A stretch of DNA of 64,000 nt from Bradyrhizobium murdochi (GCF_000472965.1 NZ_AXAU01000005.1:124001-188000), one strand, 5' to 3'; positions 25,934 through 35,440 are shown, counted from the stretch's first letter. Numbers and translations are program-made. The notes: a model not told the origin generated them from the sequence alone.

Positions 25934-26995
25934 TCAGGTCGCGCGGAACCGCAACACGCCGTCGCTGACCTCGCAGGTCAGACGGCCCTCGACCAGCATG
26001 TAATTGACGTGGGCGACCAGTTCGCCGGCGGCAAAGCCCATCTGGTGCTCGTCCAGCACGTGCTTGTGGAACACGACCGGCACCAGCTCCTTCGAGGTCT
26101 GCGGCACTTCGCGGCAGGCTTCCGCGATCAGCCGGCAGCGATCCTCGTGGTGGTCGGCGAGCTGCTTGATGCGGGTCTTCAGTCCGTAAAACGGCACGCC
26201 GTGGCCGGGCAGCACCATCACATCATAAGGCAGCGTGGTGGTGAGGCTCGCCAGAGACGCCAGATATTCTCCGAGCGAGTTCTGGTCGGGCTCGACCGCC
26301 CAGACGCTGACGTTCGGTGAAATCTTGCTCAGCACCTGGTCGGCGGAGAGGAATAGTTTGTCGGCGGCGCAGTACAGCATCACCTGGTCGAGCGCGTGGC
26401 CGCCGCCGGTGATCACCTTGAAGCGGCGCGCGCCGATCACGACCTCGTCGCCATGCGAGATGCGCCGGTAGGACGGCGGCAGCACCGAGACCCGCTTCAG
26501 ATAGTCCTGGCCGCGGCCGAGCAGCCTGTCGGTCAGGTCCTCGTCCATGCCATGACGGCGGAAGAACAGGCGCTGCGCATTGCGCCGTTCCTCGGTGCCA
26601 CGGTTCTGATGGTAGACCGACTGGAGGTATTCCACCTGCGACATATAGAGCGGGCAATTGAAGCGCTCGGTGATCCAGCCCGCCAGACCGACATGGTCGG
26701 GGTGCGAATGGGTCACGATCAGGCGCTTGACCCTGACATGGGCGAGCGGCCCCTCGAACAGCATGGTCCAAGCCGCAATCGATTCTGCGTTGCCGAAACC
26801 GGAATCGACCATGGTCCAGCCGTCACCGTCGGCGAGCAAATAGATGTTCACGTGATTGAGGCGGAACGGCAGTTTGAGGCGTGCCCAGAGCACGCCGGGC
26901 ATGACCTCCACGACCTGGTCGTGGCCGGGGTGGCTCTCCCATGGGTATCGCAGGGTCTCCGCGATGGACTGGATGCTGTCGGTCTTCGAATGCAT
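25934..26995 (-). CDS. MBL-fold metallohydrolase
   Basis: 353-residue metallo-beta-lactamase-fold hydrolase of the glyoxalase II/MBL class. The metal motif THSHPDHVGL gives H96, H98, D100 and H101; VDSGFGNAES precedes it, and later ligands are likely in ITGGGHALDQVMLY and LPGHGVPFYG. The C-terminal part (HHEDRCRLIAEACREVPQTS) resembles the helical extension of MBL proteins acting on CoA thioesters or lactones. It sits alone, tail to tail with matA. The substrate cannot be assigned. Confidence 0.88.
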   Translation of the reverse strand: MHSKTDSIQSIAETLRYPWESHPGHDQVVEVMPGVLWARLKLPFRLNHVNIYLLADGDGWTMVDSGFGNAESIAAWTMLFEGPLAHVRVKRLIVTHSHPDHVGLAGWITERFNCPLYMSQVEYLQSVYHQNRGTEERRNAQRLFFRRHGMDEDLTDRLLGRGQDYLKRVSVLPPSYRRISHGDEVVIGARRFKVITGGGHALDQVMLYCAADKLFLSADQVLSKISPNVSVWAVEPDQNSLGEYLASLASLTTTLPYDVMVLPGHGVPFYGLKTRIKQLADHHEDRCRLIAEACREVPQTSKELVPVVFHKHVLDEHQMGFAAGELVAHVNYMLVEGRLTCEVSDGVLRFRAT

Positions 26996-27246
26996 GCTAC
27001 CGGCTTAGCGGGACGCGCGGCGCTGCGCCAGCCGAAAAAAGCGCTGGCGGTGTCCGCACGGCCGGGGAACGCAAGGCGTCGGGCTTCAAATGCATGAGTT
27101 TACGGCGCGATCCCCTGCCGCCGCGCCTGGCCGATGGTGACGCATGCCCCGATGCTGCGCAGTGCGCCCGGCAACTTTGCATGGGGTTGTTTTCGCATTT
27201 TTGTCGGCAGGCTCGCGGCCGCGGGGCCGCCGCCCGGCACATTTGG

Positions 27247-29370
27247 CTACGCCGCCCTAATGTTCGACAGGAACGCGTCGATCTCCTCGCGCAGCACGTC
27301 GGCCTCGCGGCGCAGCGCGTCGGAGGCGGTCAGCACCTGGCTGGCGGCGGTTCCGGCTTGCGCCGAGGCGCTGGAGACGCCGACGATATTGCTGGAGACT
27401 TCGCTGGTGCCGCCCGCGGCATGCTGGATGTTGCGCGCGATCTCGCGCGTCGCCGCACCCTGCTCCTCGACCGCGGCCGCAATCGCGGTGGTCACCTCGT
27501 TGATCTCGCTGATCGTGGTGCTGATGTTGCGGATCGCGGAGACCGCGGTCTCTGTCACCGTCTGCATGCTGACGATCTGCTGGCGGATCTCGTCGGTGGC
27601 CCTCGCGGTCTGGTTGGCGAGGCTCTTCACCTCGGAGGCGACCACGGCAAAGCCGCGGCCGGCATCGCCGGCGCGTGCCGCTTCGATGGTGGCGTTCAGC
27701 GCTAAAAGGTTGGTCTGCGAGGCGATGGTCTGGATCAGGTCGACGACCACGCTGATCCGCGCCGCGTTATCTGCGAGCCCCTGCATGGTGGCGTCGGTCG
27801 CACCGGCGTCGTCGACCGCCTTGCGGGCGATCTCCGCCGAGGTGATGACCTGACGGCCGATCTCTTCGATCGAGGAGGACAATTCCTCGGTGCCCGACGA
27901 TACGGTCTGCACATTGGCCGAGGTCTGCTCGGCGGCGGTCGCAACCGCGGTGACCAGCGCGCTGGACTGATCGGCGGTCGCCGACATGCTTTGCGCGGTC
28001 GATTGCATCGAACCCGCCGCGGTCTGCAGGCTGTCGAGCGCGGTGCGGACGGTGCTTTCGAACTCGACGATGCGGGCTTCCATGCGGGAGGCGCGCTCTG
28101 ACTTGGCGATGCGGTCCTTGTCCTGCTCGGCGGAGAGCGCGCGGCTCTGGATCATGCTCTCGCGGAACACCTGCAGCGAATCCGCCATGACGCCGATCTC
28201 GTCCTGGTGGTGGGTCTGATAGACCTCCGTTTCGAGGTCGCCGCTCGACAGCAACTGCATCGAGCGCTGCAGGTTGCTGATCCGCCGCAGGATGTTGCGG
28301 CCGACATAGAGCCAGACGAACAGGATCGAACCGACCAGCGTCGCCACGCCGAGGGCGAGCATGACCATGGTCCCGAACGAGATCTCCTGACGCGCCTGCC
28401 AGGCCGCAGCGTCGGTTTCCTTCTGCACGGCGTCGACCAATTGTTGCACGCTGATGCCGAGGCCGACATTGAGCTTGCGGGTTTCCTCCAGAATGGTCTG
28501 GCCGAAATCATCTGCATCAAGCTCCTGCTGGCGGACCTTGAAGACGCCGGTCTTGCCGTCGGCAAGTGCCAGCAAGTCCAGGGTCGCTTTGCGGACAACA
28601 TTCATCGCCGTGGTCGTGGGTAGCTTCTCGACATTCGACTTCACGCGCGCCTGCGCGGTGCGGAATTCCTTCCCGATGGCCTCCAACGTATCGCCGCTGG
28701 TGGCCGACAACGCGGCGATCATGTCGAACGCCATCAGATTGCCGCTCGCGGCGATGTCGGCGAGCTGGTCGGCCGTCCTGTGGGCCTTGATGGCATCGGC
28801 CTGCGAGAAGTTAGGGGCGGCGTAGATGCTGTAGAGTTCGGTCTGGGCGTCGATCGCCGCTGGGCCGGCGGCGGCAATGAAGCGCCGTTGAGCCTTGCGC
28901 ACCGCTTCGTACAGTCTTTCGTGCTGGGCGGCCAGTTCGAGCCGCTCGTGTGCAGCCGAGCCGAGGCTCTTGATCACCTCATCGATGTTCTTCATGTTCT
29001 CGGTGAGTGCGGCAACGACCGCCTTGTCGGCGCCGAGTTCGACGATCACGCCGAGCTTCTGCAGTGCGACCGCCTGGGTCTCCTTCATTTTCCTGGTGCG
29101 ATCGTTCAGCGCCTGCTCGCTGCGCGCAGCCAGCAGCGCCGGCCCCTGGCTGGCGAGGCTCGCGCTCTGCGCCGAGAGCTGAAGGCTGGCGGCGAGGCGG
29201 GGAATATCCCGTCCGCTTAAATCCACCATGGTCCCGCCAAGCCGCCCGAGCATCAGTCCGGCGCCGGCAGAGATGATGATCGCCATACCGGCGATGACGG
29301 CGAAGGCGGCAAACAGACTGCCCCTGACGCCGAAGCGAATACCCTTGAGCCCTGAATTGAATAACGCCAT
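27247..29370 (-). CDS. Methyl-accepting chemotaxis protein
   Basis: Chemoreceptor of 707 residues from the ATG at 29370 ([17 protein letters not shown]); an ATG at 29466 is a weaker option with no ribosome site. One membrane helix near residues 18-40 and another near 330-350 ([18 protein letters not shown]) enclose a helical sensor domain of about 290 residues. HAMP follows ([20 protein letters not shown]), then the signalling hairpin [40 protein letters not shown]. No CheR-binding pentapeptide is seen at the C terminus. No other chemotaxis genes are in the window, so it is an orphan receptor. Confidence 0.93.
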   Translation of the reverse strand: MALFNSGLKGIRFGVRGSLFAAFAVIAGMAIIISAGAGLMLGRLGGTMVDLSGRDIPRLAASLQLSAQSASLASQGPALLAARSEQALNDRTRKMKETQAVALQKLGVIVELGADKAVVAALTENMKNIDEVIKSLGSAAHERLELAAQHERLYEAVRKAQRRFIAAAGPAAIDAQTELYSIYAAPNFSQADAIKAHRTADQLADIAASGNLMAFDMIAALSATSGDTLEAIGKEFRTAQARVKSNVEKLPTTTAMNVVRKATLDLLALADGKTGVFKVRQQELDADDFGQTILEETRKLNVGLGISVQQLVDAVQKETDAAAWQARQEISFGTMVMLALGVATLVGSILFVWLYVGRNILRRISNLQRSMQLLSSGDLETEVYQTHHQDEIGVMADSLQVFRESMIQSRALSAEQDKDRIAKSERASRMEARIVEFESTVRTALDSLQTAAGSMQSTAQSMSATADQSSALVTAVATAAEQTSANVQTVSSGTEELSSSIEEIGRQVITSAEIARKAVDDAGATDATMQGLADNAARISVVVDLIQTIASQTNLLALNATIEAARAGDAGRGFAVVASEVKSLANQTARATDEIRQQIVSMQTVTETAVSAIRNISTTISEINEVTTAIAAAVEEQGAATREIARNIQHAAGGTSEVSSNIVGVSSASAQAGTAASQVLTASDALRREADVLREEIDAFLSNIRAA

Positions 29371-29542
29371 CTGCCCGCTGCCCGTCCACGCTACCTTGGG
29401 ATGTTTCGTGCGGCAGTATCGCGATACCCGGTTAACAAGTTTGGAAAAACGGAACTTTTTCGCCATAATTTTAGCGGCAGGCACTTGCTGTACTGGGTTT
29501 TTCCGTGAATCGGAAAATGCGGGGCGCAGAACCAAAACAAAA

Positions 29543-29566
29543 AAGGCCGGCGTGAAAGCCGGCCTT
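29543..29566 (-). terminator. Rho-independent terminator of the outer-membrane protein gene
   Basis: Nine-base perfect inverted repeat AAGGCCGGC / GCCGGCCTT with a six-base loop, 24 bases after the stop; on the minus strand it is followed by TTTTGTTTTGG. Confidence 0.88.
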
Positions 29567-29589
29567 CTGCAGTTCTCAGTTGAATGCGC

Positions 29590-30315
29590 TCAGTAGCGCG
29601 CCACCACGGGGCTCGCGAAGTTGAAGCGATAATTGACGCCGAGCTTCAGCGTGTGGTCGTCATTATGGAAGCTTCCGAACGGCACCAGCGCCGCAGGGGA
29701 AACAAATCGGCTGCTGCCGAAGTCGTAGTACATGTACTCGCCTTTGACTGCCCAGTTCGGGGCGAACATGTATTCGACGCCGGCGCCGACGGTGTAGCCG
29801 TGGCTGTGGTTGCCATCGAGCAGGAAGGGAATCGGCGCGCCGGCGAGCGTCAGCCGCTCGCGGTTGTCGGAATAGGCATAACCGCCCTTGACGTAGAGCA
29901 GACCCGCACCCCAGGTGTAGCCGATGCGGGCAGTGACCGAGCCGAGGCCGCGCTGATCATTGGTGTAGACGTAGCCGCCGGGGAAGGTGGCGGTGAGGTT
30001 ATTCTTGCCGAGCCAGGAATACTGGCCCTCGGTGCCGAGCACCCAGTTCGGCGCGAACTGCCAATCGAGGCCGGCCTGAACGCCGCCGAGCAGGCGGGCG
30101 CTGGAGTCGCTCAGCACCGCGCCGTTGAAGTCGTGGCTACCGCTGAAGGCGCCGCCGAGATGGCCGCCGATATAGAAGCCGGTCCAGTTGTAGATCGTCG
30201 GCGCATAAGCGGGCGCCTTGTTGTAGTAGCGGCCAGCGCCGAGGTCGGCACCAGACGCGGGCGCGGCGGCGGTGAGGGCTGCGAAGGCCACGAGGGCGGC
30301 GAGAATCTTCTTCAT
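29590..30315 (-). CDS. Outer-membrane beta-barrel protein (Omp25/RopB-like)
   Basis: 241-residue porin-like protein of the Omp25/RopB/opacity family. It begins MKKILAALVAFAALTAAAPA (signal peptide, cleavage after GA near residue 23), then YNWTGFYIGGHLGGAFSG, the family's first strands. Alternating strands continue to the C-terminal aromatic end GVNYRFNFASPVVARY. A GGAGA ribosome site precedes this ATG, so the longer frame to 30450 is not used. It is a single-gene unit with its own terminator and a 7-base palindrome about 90 bases upstream. Likely a surface or structural envelope protein. Confidence 0.92.
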   Translation of the reverse strand: MKKILAALVAFAALTAAAPASGADLGAGRYYNKAPAYAPTIYNWTGFYIGGHLGGAFSGSHDFNGAVLSDSSARLLGGVQAGLDWQFAPNWVLGTEGQYSWLGKNNLTATFPGGYVYTNDQRGLGSVTARIGYTWGAGLLYVKGGYAYSDNRERLTLAGAPIPFLLDGNHSHGYTVGAGVEYMFAPNWAVKGEYMYYDFGSSRFVSPAALVPFGSFHNDDHTLKLGVNYRFNFASPVVARY

Positions 30316-30400
30316 TTTTGCTGTCTCCGAAAACCGTTCGGCGACACCGCGTGCCGGCGTCATCCATGGCGACGCAGATAGACAGCTTTTATCTAAAATG

Positions 30401-30420
30401 CTGTCACTCCGAGGTGACAG
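30401..30420. promoter_or_regulatory. Inverted repeat CTGTCAC-N6-GTGACAG upstream of omp gene
   Basis: Perfect seven-base dyad about 90 bases upstream of the outer-membrane protein start, in a gap with AT-rich sequence (TTTTATCTAAAATG) beside it. It could be an operator or an RNA hairpin; no regulator is identified. Confidence 0.45.
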
Positions 30421-30537
30421 CGCTCCATAACCCAACCCATTGGCAGACAAACGCTTTTTGTACTTAATGAAGGCCTAATCAAAGGTAAGGAAAGGCTTAA
30501 TTTTCGGGCGCCCGCGCAAGTCTCAGGCAAGCTTTGC

Positions 30538-30882
30538 TTAACCAATGCGGCGGCGCACGTCGCTGCGCATCTGCTCGCGGAAGGCTTGCCGCCGCGCCGG
30601 GCGATCTTTCACCGGCACGTCGTGGCGGTCGAACACGTTGAACATTTCGAGGATCGGGTAGTGGTCGCTGGCCATCGCCAGGATGCGCAGCAGCTCCGCG
30701 ACCGGGCCGGTCGGCCCGGTGACCTCCCATTTACGGATGGTGTCGGCGCCATCCGCGGCCGGCAATCCGCAGAGCTTGGCCATGTCGGCCACCGACAGCG
30801 GCTGGCCGATGGCCTCACCGAGATGCTCGCGAAGTTTCTTCAGTTCGGCTCCGGTCACGGGTTCTCCATTACAAATCGACAT
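30538..30882 (-). CDS. Small XRE-like HTH protein
   Basis: 114-residue protein with an N-terminal helix-turn-helix-like segment: ELKKLREHLGEAIGQPLSVA, DMAKLCGLPAADGADTIRKW, then EVTGPTGPVAELLRILAMAS, the pattern of phage-repressor-type (XRE) domains in which the last helix reads P-x-G-P-V/A-x-x-L-L. The C-terminal 35 residues are charged. Likely a small DNA-binding regulator; target unknown. It is divergent from the 77-residue membrane protein at 30960. Confidence 0.7.
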   Translation of the reverse strand: MSICNGEPVTGAELKKLREHLGEAIGQPLSVADMAKLCGLPAADGADTIRKWEVTGPTGPVAELLRILAMASDHYPILEMFNVFDRHDVPVKDRPARRQAFREQMRSDVRRRIG

Positions 30883-30959
30883 CTGTGAAGTGCGTCACAC
30901 ACCCGGTCAGGCCCGGGGTCTATAGGCAGCCTATTAGGTTTCCTGATGAGGAGGTAACC

Positions 30960-31193
30960 ATGCGCCGATTACTTGAAAGCCTTACCCCCCAGGCCCGCCA
31001 GATGTATTGGAAATGGGTCGGCGGCATGTTCGCCCTTTATGTCGTGCTGATGCTTACGGCTGCAGGCGTATTCGTCAGTCACGATTCATCGCGAAAACTG
31101 GCGCATGAACTCGCCACGACTGTGGCAACCGACAGCAAGCAGCGGCCCATAACCGAGGTCCCGGCGTCAATCCGGCAGGCCGCGAGGTATTGA
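30960..31193 (+). CDS. Small single-pass membrane protein (77 aa)
   Basis: Starts MRRLLESLTPQARQMYWKWV with a very strong AGGAGG five bases upstream of the ATG, so the start is firm. One membrane helix (GGMFALYVVLMLTAAGVFV) is followed by a polar tail that is probably periplasmic. Function unknown. Divergent from the small HTH protein and convergent with the GH1 gene. Confidence 0.7.
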   Translation: MRRLLESLTPQARQMYWKWVGGMFALYVVLMLTAAGVFVSHDSSRKLAHELATTVATDSKQRPITEVPASIRQAARY

Positions 31194-31209
31194 GGCCGGC
31201 TGCCGGCGT

Positions 31210-32673
31210 TCAGACGCCGATCGCGTTCCGCGCTACCACGTCGCGATAGAAGGCAACGCTCAGTTTCGGCGTCCGGCGCTGCGTCTCGAAGTCGACGTGG
31301 TAGAGCCCGAAGCGCTTCTCGTAGCCATAGATCCATTCGAAATTGTCCATCAGGCTCCAGAGGAAGTAGCCGCGGACAGGCACGCCCTCCGACGTCGCGC
31401 GCTGCAATTGCCGCAAGTAATTGCGCAGATACATGATGCGATCGAGGTCGTAGACTTGGCCGTCGGCGCGAAGCTTGTCTTCCGACGAGGTGCCGTTCTC
31501 GCTGATATAGATAGTCTCGATGTTCCAGACCTTTGCCGCCAGCCGCGGCGCCCAGTAGATCGTCTCCGGCCCCACGCGCAGCCATTCCGAATTCATGTGT
31601 GGGAATGAGCCGGGGAAGGGCAGCACGCTCCAGCCAGGCGGCTTGTCGGAAGCGGCGATATAGAACTGCGGCGCGTAGATGTTGAGGCCGACGAAATCGT
31701 TCGGCTGCGAAATGATCTTCAATTCATCTGCGGTGAATTTCGGCGCGTTCTTGCCGGCGAACTGCAGAAAGCCTTCGGTGTATTTGCCTTCCAGGATGAC
31801 GCCGAGAAAGCCTGAGTTCAATTCGCGCGTCGCTATCTCGGCCGCGCGAACGTTTTCCGGCGTGTCGAACGCCGGCACGCAGGCCGCGATGTTTTCTGCC
31901 GGTCCCACCTTGGTGCCTTTGCGTCCATGGGCGCGGATCGCCTGCACGGCGAGGCCATGCGCCAATGCAACATGGTGGCGGACCTGGTTGACCTCCGCAT
32001 CGGGCAGTTTGAGCCCGGGGGCATCGATGCCCCATCCATAGCCGAAATTCACGAACCTTCCGGCTTCGTTGATCGTGAAGATCGACCGGACGCGATCGGA
32101 AAGGCGCGCCGCCACATGGCCGGCATAGTCGCCGAACGCTTTTGAGGTTTCGCTGGATCGCCAGCCGCCGACCTTGTCCTCGAGCGTCTGCGGCAGGTCC
32201 CAGTGATAAAGCGTGCCGTATGGTTCGATGCCGTTCTTGAGGAGTTCGTCGACGAGGCGGTCGTAGAAGTCGAGGCCCTTCGGGTTCGGTTTGCCCGTTC
32301 CTTCCGGAAAAACCCGCGGCCAGGCGATCGAAAACCGGTAAGCCCTCGCGCCCAATTCCCTGATCAGGCCGATGTCTTCCTTGTAGCGGTGATAGTGTTC
32401 GTTGGCGCGGTCGCCGCTGGTGCCGTCCTCGATCTTGCCGGGCGTGTGCGAGAACGTATCCCAGATCGAGCGGCCGCGGCCGTCTTCGTTCACGGCGCCC
32501 TCGATCTGATAGGCCGACGTCGCGGTGCCCCAGACGAAGTCTTTCGGAAAGCTCGCCGGCGCGGGCCGGTCGGGTGCCGCTTGCGCGGCGGCATCGGCTT
32601 GCGCTGCGGCAACGCCCAGCGCGGATAAGCCCGCAAGCTTTGCAAAATGCCGGCGCGAGAATTTTCCGAACAT
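31210..32673 (-). CDS. Exported GH1 beta-glucosidase
   Basis: 487-residue glycoside hydrolase family 1 enzyme releasing glucose from beta-glucosides. A twin-arginine-like leader (FSRRHFAKLAGLSALGVAAA) suggests export to the periplasm. Then FPKDFVWGTATSAYQIEGA, YRFSIAWPRVFPEG and YHWDLPQTLED. The acid/base glutamate is E203 in TINEAG, where most GH1 enzymes have T-x-N-E-P; the nucleophile is E392 in IYISENGTSS. The C-terminal YFLWSLMDNFEWIYGYEKRF is typical. It is 12 bases after the GH16 gene, clearly one operon, so it likely finishes digestion of the oligosaccharides made there. Confidence 0.93.
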   Translation of the reverse strand: MFGKFSRRHFAKLAGLSALGVAAAQADAAAQAAPDRPAPASFPKDFVWGTATSAYQIEGAVNEDGRGRSIWDTFSHTPGKIEDGTSGDRANEHYHRYKEDIGLIRELGARAYRFSIAWPRVFPEGTGKPNPKGLDFYDRLVDELLKNGIEPYGTLYHWDLPQTLEDKVGGWRSSETSKAFGDYAGHVAARLSDRVRSIFTINEAGRFVNFGYGWGIDAPGLKLPDAEVNQVRHHVALAHGLAVQAIRAHGRKGTKVGPAENIAACVPAFDTPENVRAAEIATRELNSGFLGVILEGKYTEGFLQFAGKNAPKFTADELKIISQPNDFVGLNIYAPQFYIAASDKPPGWSVLPFPGSFPHMNSEWLRVGPETIYWAPRLAAKVWNIETIYISENGTSSEDKLRADGQVYDLDRIMYLRNYLRQLQRATSEGVPVRGYFLWSLMDNFEWIYGYEKRFGLYHVDFETQRRTPKLSVAFYRDVVARNAIGV

Positions 32674-32685
32674 CGTTGTCTCCGG

Positions 32686-33705
32686 TCAGCGTTCGTCGAT
32701 TTGGTAAGCGGATATCCTGTCGATCTCGAATGCGACAATATTGGGAGATTCGCCATCGACGAATCCGACGCCCTCGAGAGTCTTCGAGCCCATCGCAAGG
32801 TTCACGATCATGTACATGGGTTCGTAGAAGCCGACCGGGACCTTGATCTCGGAGACCGGCTGTCGGTCGATGAAATAGGTTATGCGATCCGGCTGCCACA
32901 GCACGCCATAGTCGTGGAATGCGGTCGGGGCGTCCGGCACAATGAAGTCAAACCCGCAGCGTTCCACGCGCTGCGTCTCCGGTATCCGCCAATGCGTCGT
33001 CATCACGATGTCGCCCGGCCGTTGCCCGCGGCCCTCCATGATGTCGACTTCCGGCGGCCAGCCGCCGTCATCGGCGAGCATCCAGAATGCCGGCCACACG
33101 CCGGTGCCGACCGGCACCTTGGCGCGGATTTCGAAATATCCGTACTTCTGGGCAAACCGGCTCTGGGTCGTCAGGATGCCCGAGATATATTCATTATTGA
33201 ACAGCACGGTCTTCAGCGCTGGCGGGGTCCGGCTGGCTATAATCGAGAGAACGCCGTCTTTGACCTTGAACGGATCGAGGCCGAGCGGCGTTGTTTCGCG
33301 CCCGCCATAACGCGGATCGACATAGATCTGCTGTTCGCCATTGTAGCTGGTCTTGCGCCTGAAGTCGGAGCCCTCGCCACCCCAGTAACGCGCTTCCGGC
33401 CAGGCAGCGCCGCCGGCGTAGTACGGCGCCCATCTATCATCCAGCAGCGGATGGGTATCGAAATCGTCGTGGAAGGTCCGGTGCAGCGATACCGATGCGA
33501 ACGATGCGGGGTTCGGCGCCTCGACGCGGCGGCAGCGCTCGCCGAGCATGGCGGTCGCAACCTGCAGCGTGAGTTTGGTCGTCGCGCCGGCGAGATCGGC
33601 CTGCGCGAACGCCGGTCCGGCGGACAGGTAGCCTGTCAGCGCCAAAGCGCACAGCATCAATCTCTTGGTCCGCCGTTCGCTTCGCGCCGACAGGAGATCA
33701 TTCAC
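32686..33705 (-). CDS. Exported GH16 beta-glucanase-like enzyme
   Basis: 339-residue glycoside hydrolase family 16 protein (endo-beta-glucanases, laminarinases and relatives). The signature E-x-D-x-x-E is present as PPEVDIMEGRG, with E219, D221 and E224. Other typical parts are GYFEIRAKVPVGTGVWPAFW and DYGVLWQPDRITYFIDRQPV. An N-terminal hydrophobic segment LMLCALALTGYLSAGPAFA is a signal peptide. The start is GTG at 33705 with AGAGGG upstream. First gene of the operon with GH1; overlapping palindromes lie 30-55 bases upstream. Confidence 0.92.
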   Translation of the reverse strand: MNDLLSARSERRTKRLMLCALALTGYLSAGPAFAQADLAGATTKLTLQVATAMLGERCRRVEAPNPASFASVSLHRTFHDDFDTHPLLDDRWAPYYAGGAAWPEARYWGGEGSDFRRKTSYNGEQQIYVDPRYGGRETTPLGLDPFKVKDGVLSIIASRTPPALKTVLFNNEYISGILTTQSRFAQKYGYFEIRAKVPVGTGVWPAFWMLADDGGWPPEVDIMEGRGQRPGDIVMTTHWRIPETQRVERCGFDFIVPDAPTAFHDYGVLWQPDRITYFIDRQPVSEIKVPVGFYEPMYMIVNLAMGSKTLEGVGFVDGESPNIVAFEIDRISAYQIDER

Positions 33706-33736
33706 TGACGATACCCTCTGATGGCTTCGGACGAAC

Positions 33737-33760
33737 GGTATGCATACCTCGTTTGAGGTA
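33737..33760. promoter_or_regulatory. Overlapping palindromes upstream of the GH16-GH1 operon
   Basis: GGTATGCATACC (33737-33748) is a perfect 12-base palindrome; TACCTC-GTTT-GAGGTA (33745-33760) overlaps it as a second perfect dyad. They lie 32-55 bases before the GH16 start, where a repressor or activator of a sugar operon would bind. The regulator is not adjacent and is unidentified. Confidence 0.6.
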
Positions 33761-33954
33761 CGTAGTTATACGGGGTGAATACTTAACGGCAAGGTAGCCC
33801 TGATGTCCAAGAATGTGGAGCGTTAGAGCGCCTGATGCCGACGGCGCCGAGTGCGGGCTCGGCCTTTCGAACCATCGATCGTTCAATTTGTTTTCAGTTC
33901 TTCAAGGTTGAGAGACGGTTTCTTCAATATTGGTGCGTACGGACTTTTCTCGAG

Positions 33955-34995
33955 ATGCTCGTCTATTTTGTCACAGACGAACCGACGAAGTTGCCGGCGA
34001 TTCGTGCGATGTTCGAGCCGCAGCACGCCGTGGTACCTTGGTTGCTGGGCGGCGACGGCACACGGATCAGGGCGCATGGCGTGCTGATGGTCGACGTTGA
34101 CCTGCGGCAGATGTCACGCGTCGATCAGCTCAGGTTCATATTGCAGGACCTCACCGGCATCCCCGAGAAACTGTTCGTCGTTCACAATCTCCCGCGTTCG
34201 ATGGTGTCGCAGGCCTATGCGCTCGGCGCGACTGCGGTCCTTTCACGCGCCAAGGAAGCAATTCCCAAGGTTGCGCAGATCGAAGCGGCGGAAGCAGCCG
34301 CCGAGGGCAATGCCGCAGTTCCGGCATCGGAGATGGACGAGGGTGTGGCCGCCTTCGCCTCGATGTTTTCGAATGTGCGTCTTGGCAGGCCGGTGAAAGT
34401 TGCGGATGCGAAGCGTGCGACGTCGAAGATCATCCAGCGCGTCGGGCAGGATGGCCTTTCGGCATGGCTCGACGAGGTGCGCCGCTATCACGAGGGCACG
34501 TTTCAGCATTGCCTGCTCGTCACCGGCGTCGCGGTCGGCTTCGCGCTTGATATCGGGTTCTCCGGCACAGATGTATCGCGGCTCGGAATAGCGGCGACCC
34601 TTCACGACATCGGCAAGGCGCGCATCCCGCTGTCGATTTTGGACAAGCCCGGACGCCTCGACCCTGACGAGGAGGAGATCATCAAGCGCCACCCCGCGAT
34701 CGGATATGAACTGCTGAAGGGCGTATCCGGCATCAGCCCGGAGATTCTGGACGGCGTGAGGCACCATCACGAATATCTTGACGGCTCCGGCTATCCGGAC
34801 GGATTGAAGGCCTCGCAGATTTCCGATCTGGTCCGGTTGCTGACGATCTCGGACATCTTCGCCGCGCTCATCGAGTCGAGGTCATACCGGCCGCCAATGC
34901 CGCGGCCCGCCGCCTACCAGATCCTGTGCGGCATGGAGGGCAAGCTGGAAGGATCGCTGGTCAGGGCGTTCCGCAACGTCGCACTCGGGGCGTGA
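33955..34995 (+). CDS. HD-GYP cyclic-di-GMP phosphodiesterase with REC-like N domain
   Basis: 346-residue signalling protein. The C-terminal half is an HD-GYP domain that hydrolyses cyclic di-GMP: H185 in FQHCLLVTG, the H217-D218 pair in ATLHDIGKARIPLSILDKPG, HHHEYLDGSGYPDGL and a final ISDIFAALIESRSYRPPM. The first 110 residues have a receiver-like pattern (VYFVTDEPTKLPAIRAMF, VLMVDVDL, LFVVHN, AYALGATAVLSRA), but no obvious acidic pocket, so phosphorylation is doubtful. I start at the ATG at 33955 because the upstream frame does not look like protein. Confidence 0.88.
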   Translation: MLVYFVTDEPTKLPAIRAMFEPQHAVVPWLLGGDGTRIRAHGVLMVDVDLRQMSRVDQLRFILQDLTGIPEKLFVVHNLPRSMVSQAYALGATAVLSRAKEAIPKVAQIEAAEAAAEGNAAVPASEMDEGVAAFASMFSNVRLGRPVKVADAKRATSKIIQRVGQDGLSAWLDEVRRYHEGTFQHCLLVTGVAVGFALDIGFSGTDVSRLGIAATLHDIGKARIPLSILDKPGRLDPDEEEIIKRHPAIGYELLKGVSGISPEILDGVRHHHEYLDGSGYPDGLKASQISDLVRLLTISDIFAALIESRSYRPPMPRPAAYQILCGMEGKLEGSLVRAFRNVALGA

Positions 34996-35440
34996 TCCAC
35001 CGAGAAATAGCCGGAATCTCGAGGATGCTTCCCAAGCGAAGCTGGCGATTTTGTTGGACGGGATGGATGCTGCCAGACGCCGCTCCGTTAGATCGCTCTT
35101 TAATCGACGACACTCACCGCGTTGCTGTCGGCCCGTTTATGTCAAAAACAAAGCGGAACAAGGAACCGGTGGCCGACCTTGGCGGAACTCGACCAGCGGT
35201 CCTGAGGGCTGGTGTCGAAGCGGTTCCCCGATCGCCTGCGACGCCGCATCAAAGGTTCGCCGTACCTTTACCGGCGCGGCGCGGTAGGGTACTCAGCAAG
35301 TGTCGTATCCAAGAAGGCTGCTCAAAGCCGGCACGATACATGATGAAAGTGGGGCTAGTGTCGGCGCAGCGCAGAAGACATTCTTGCCAAATAGATTCCA
35401 CGAGAGCTCCGTGTTCTTCTGAGGGAAGAAGTCGCTCGTG
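34996..35440. other. Non-coding gap between HD-GYP and Crp/Fnr genes
   Basis: 445 bases without a convincing gene. Short open frames on both strands have composition unlike the neighbours and no ribosome sites. It probably holds the promoter of the Crp/Fnr gene; I see no clear dyad in it. Confidence 0.5.

Noticed and set aside
26997..27242. 81-residue minus-strand frame between the chemoreceptor and MBL genes
   Set aside because: Arg/Ala/Cys-rich without motif or ribosome site; looks like random GC-rich open frame.
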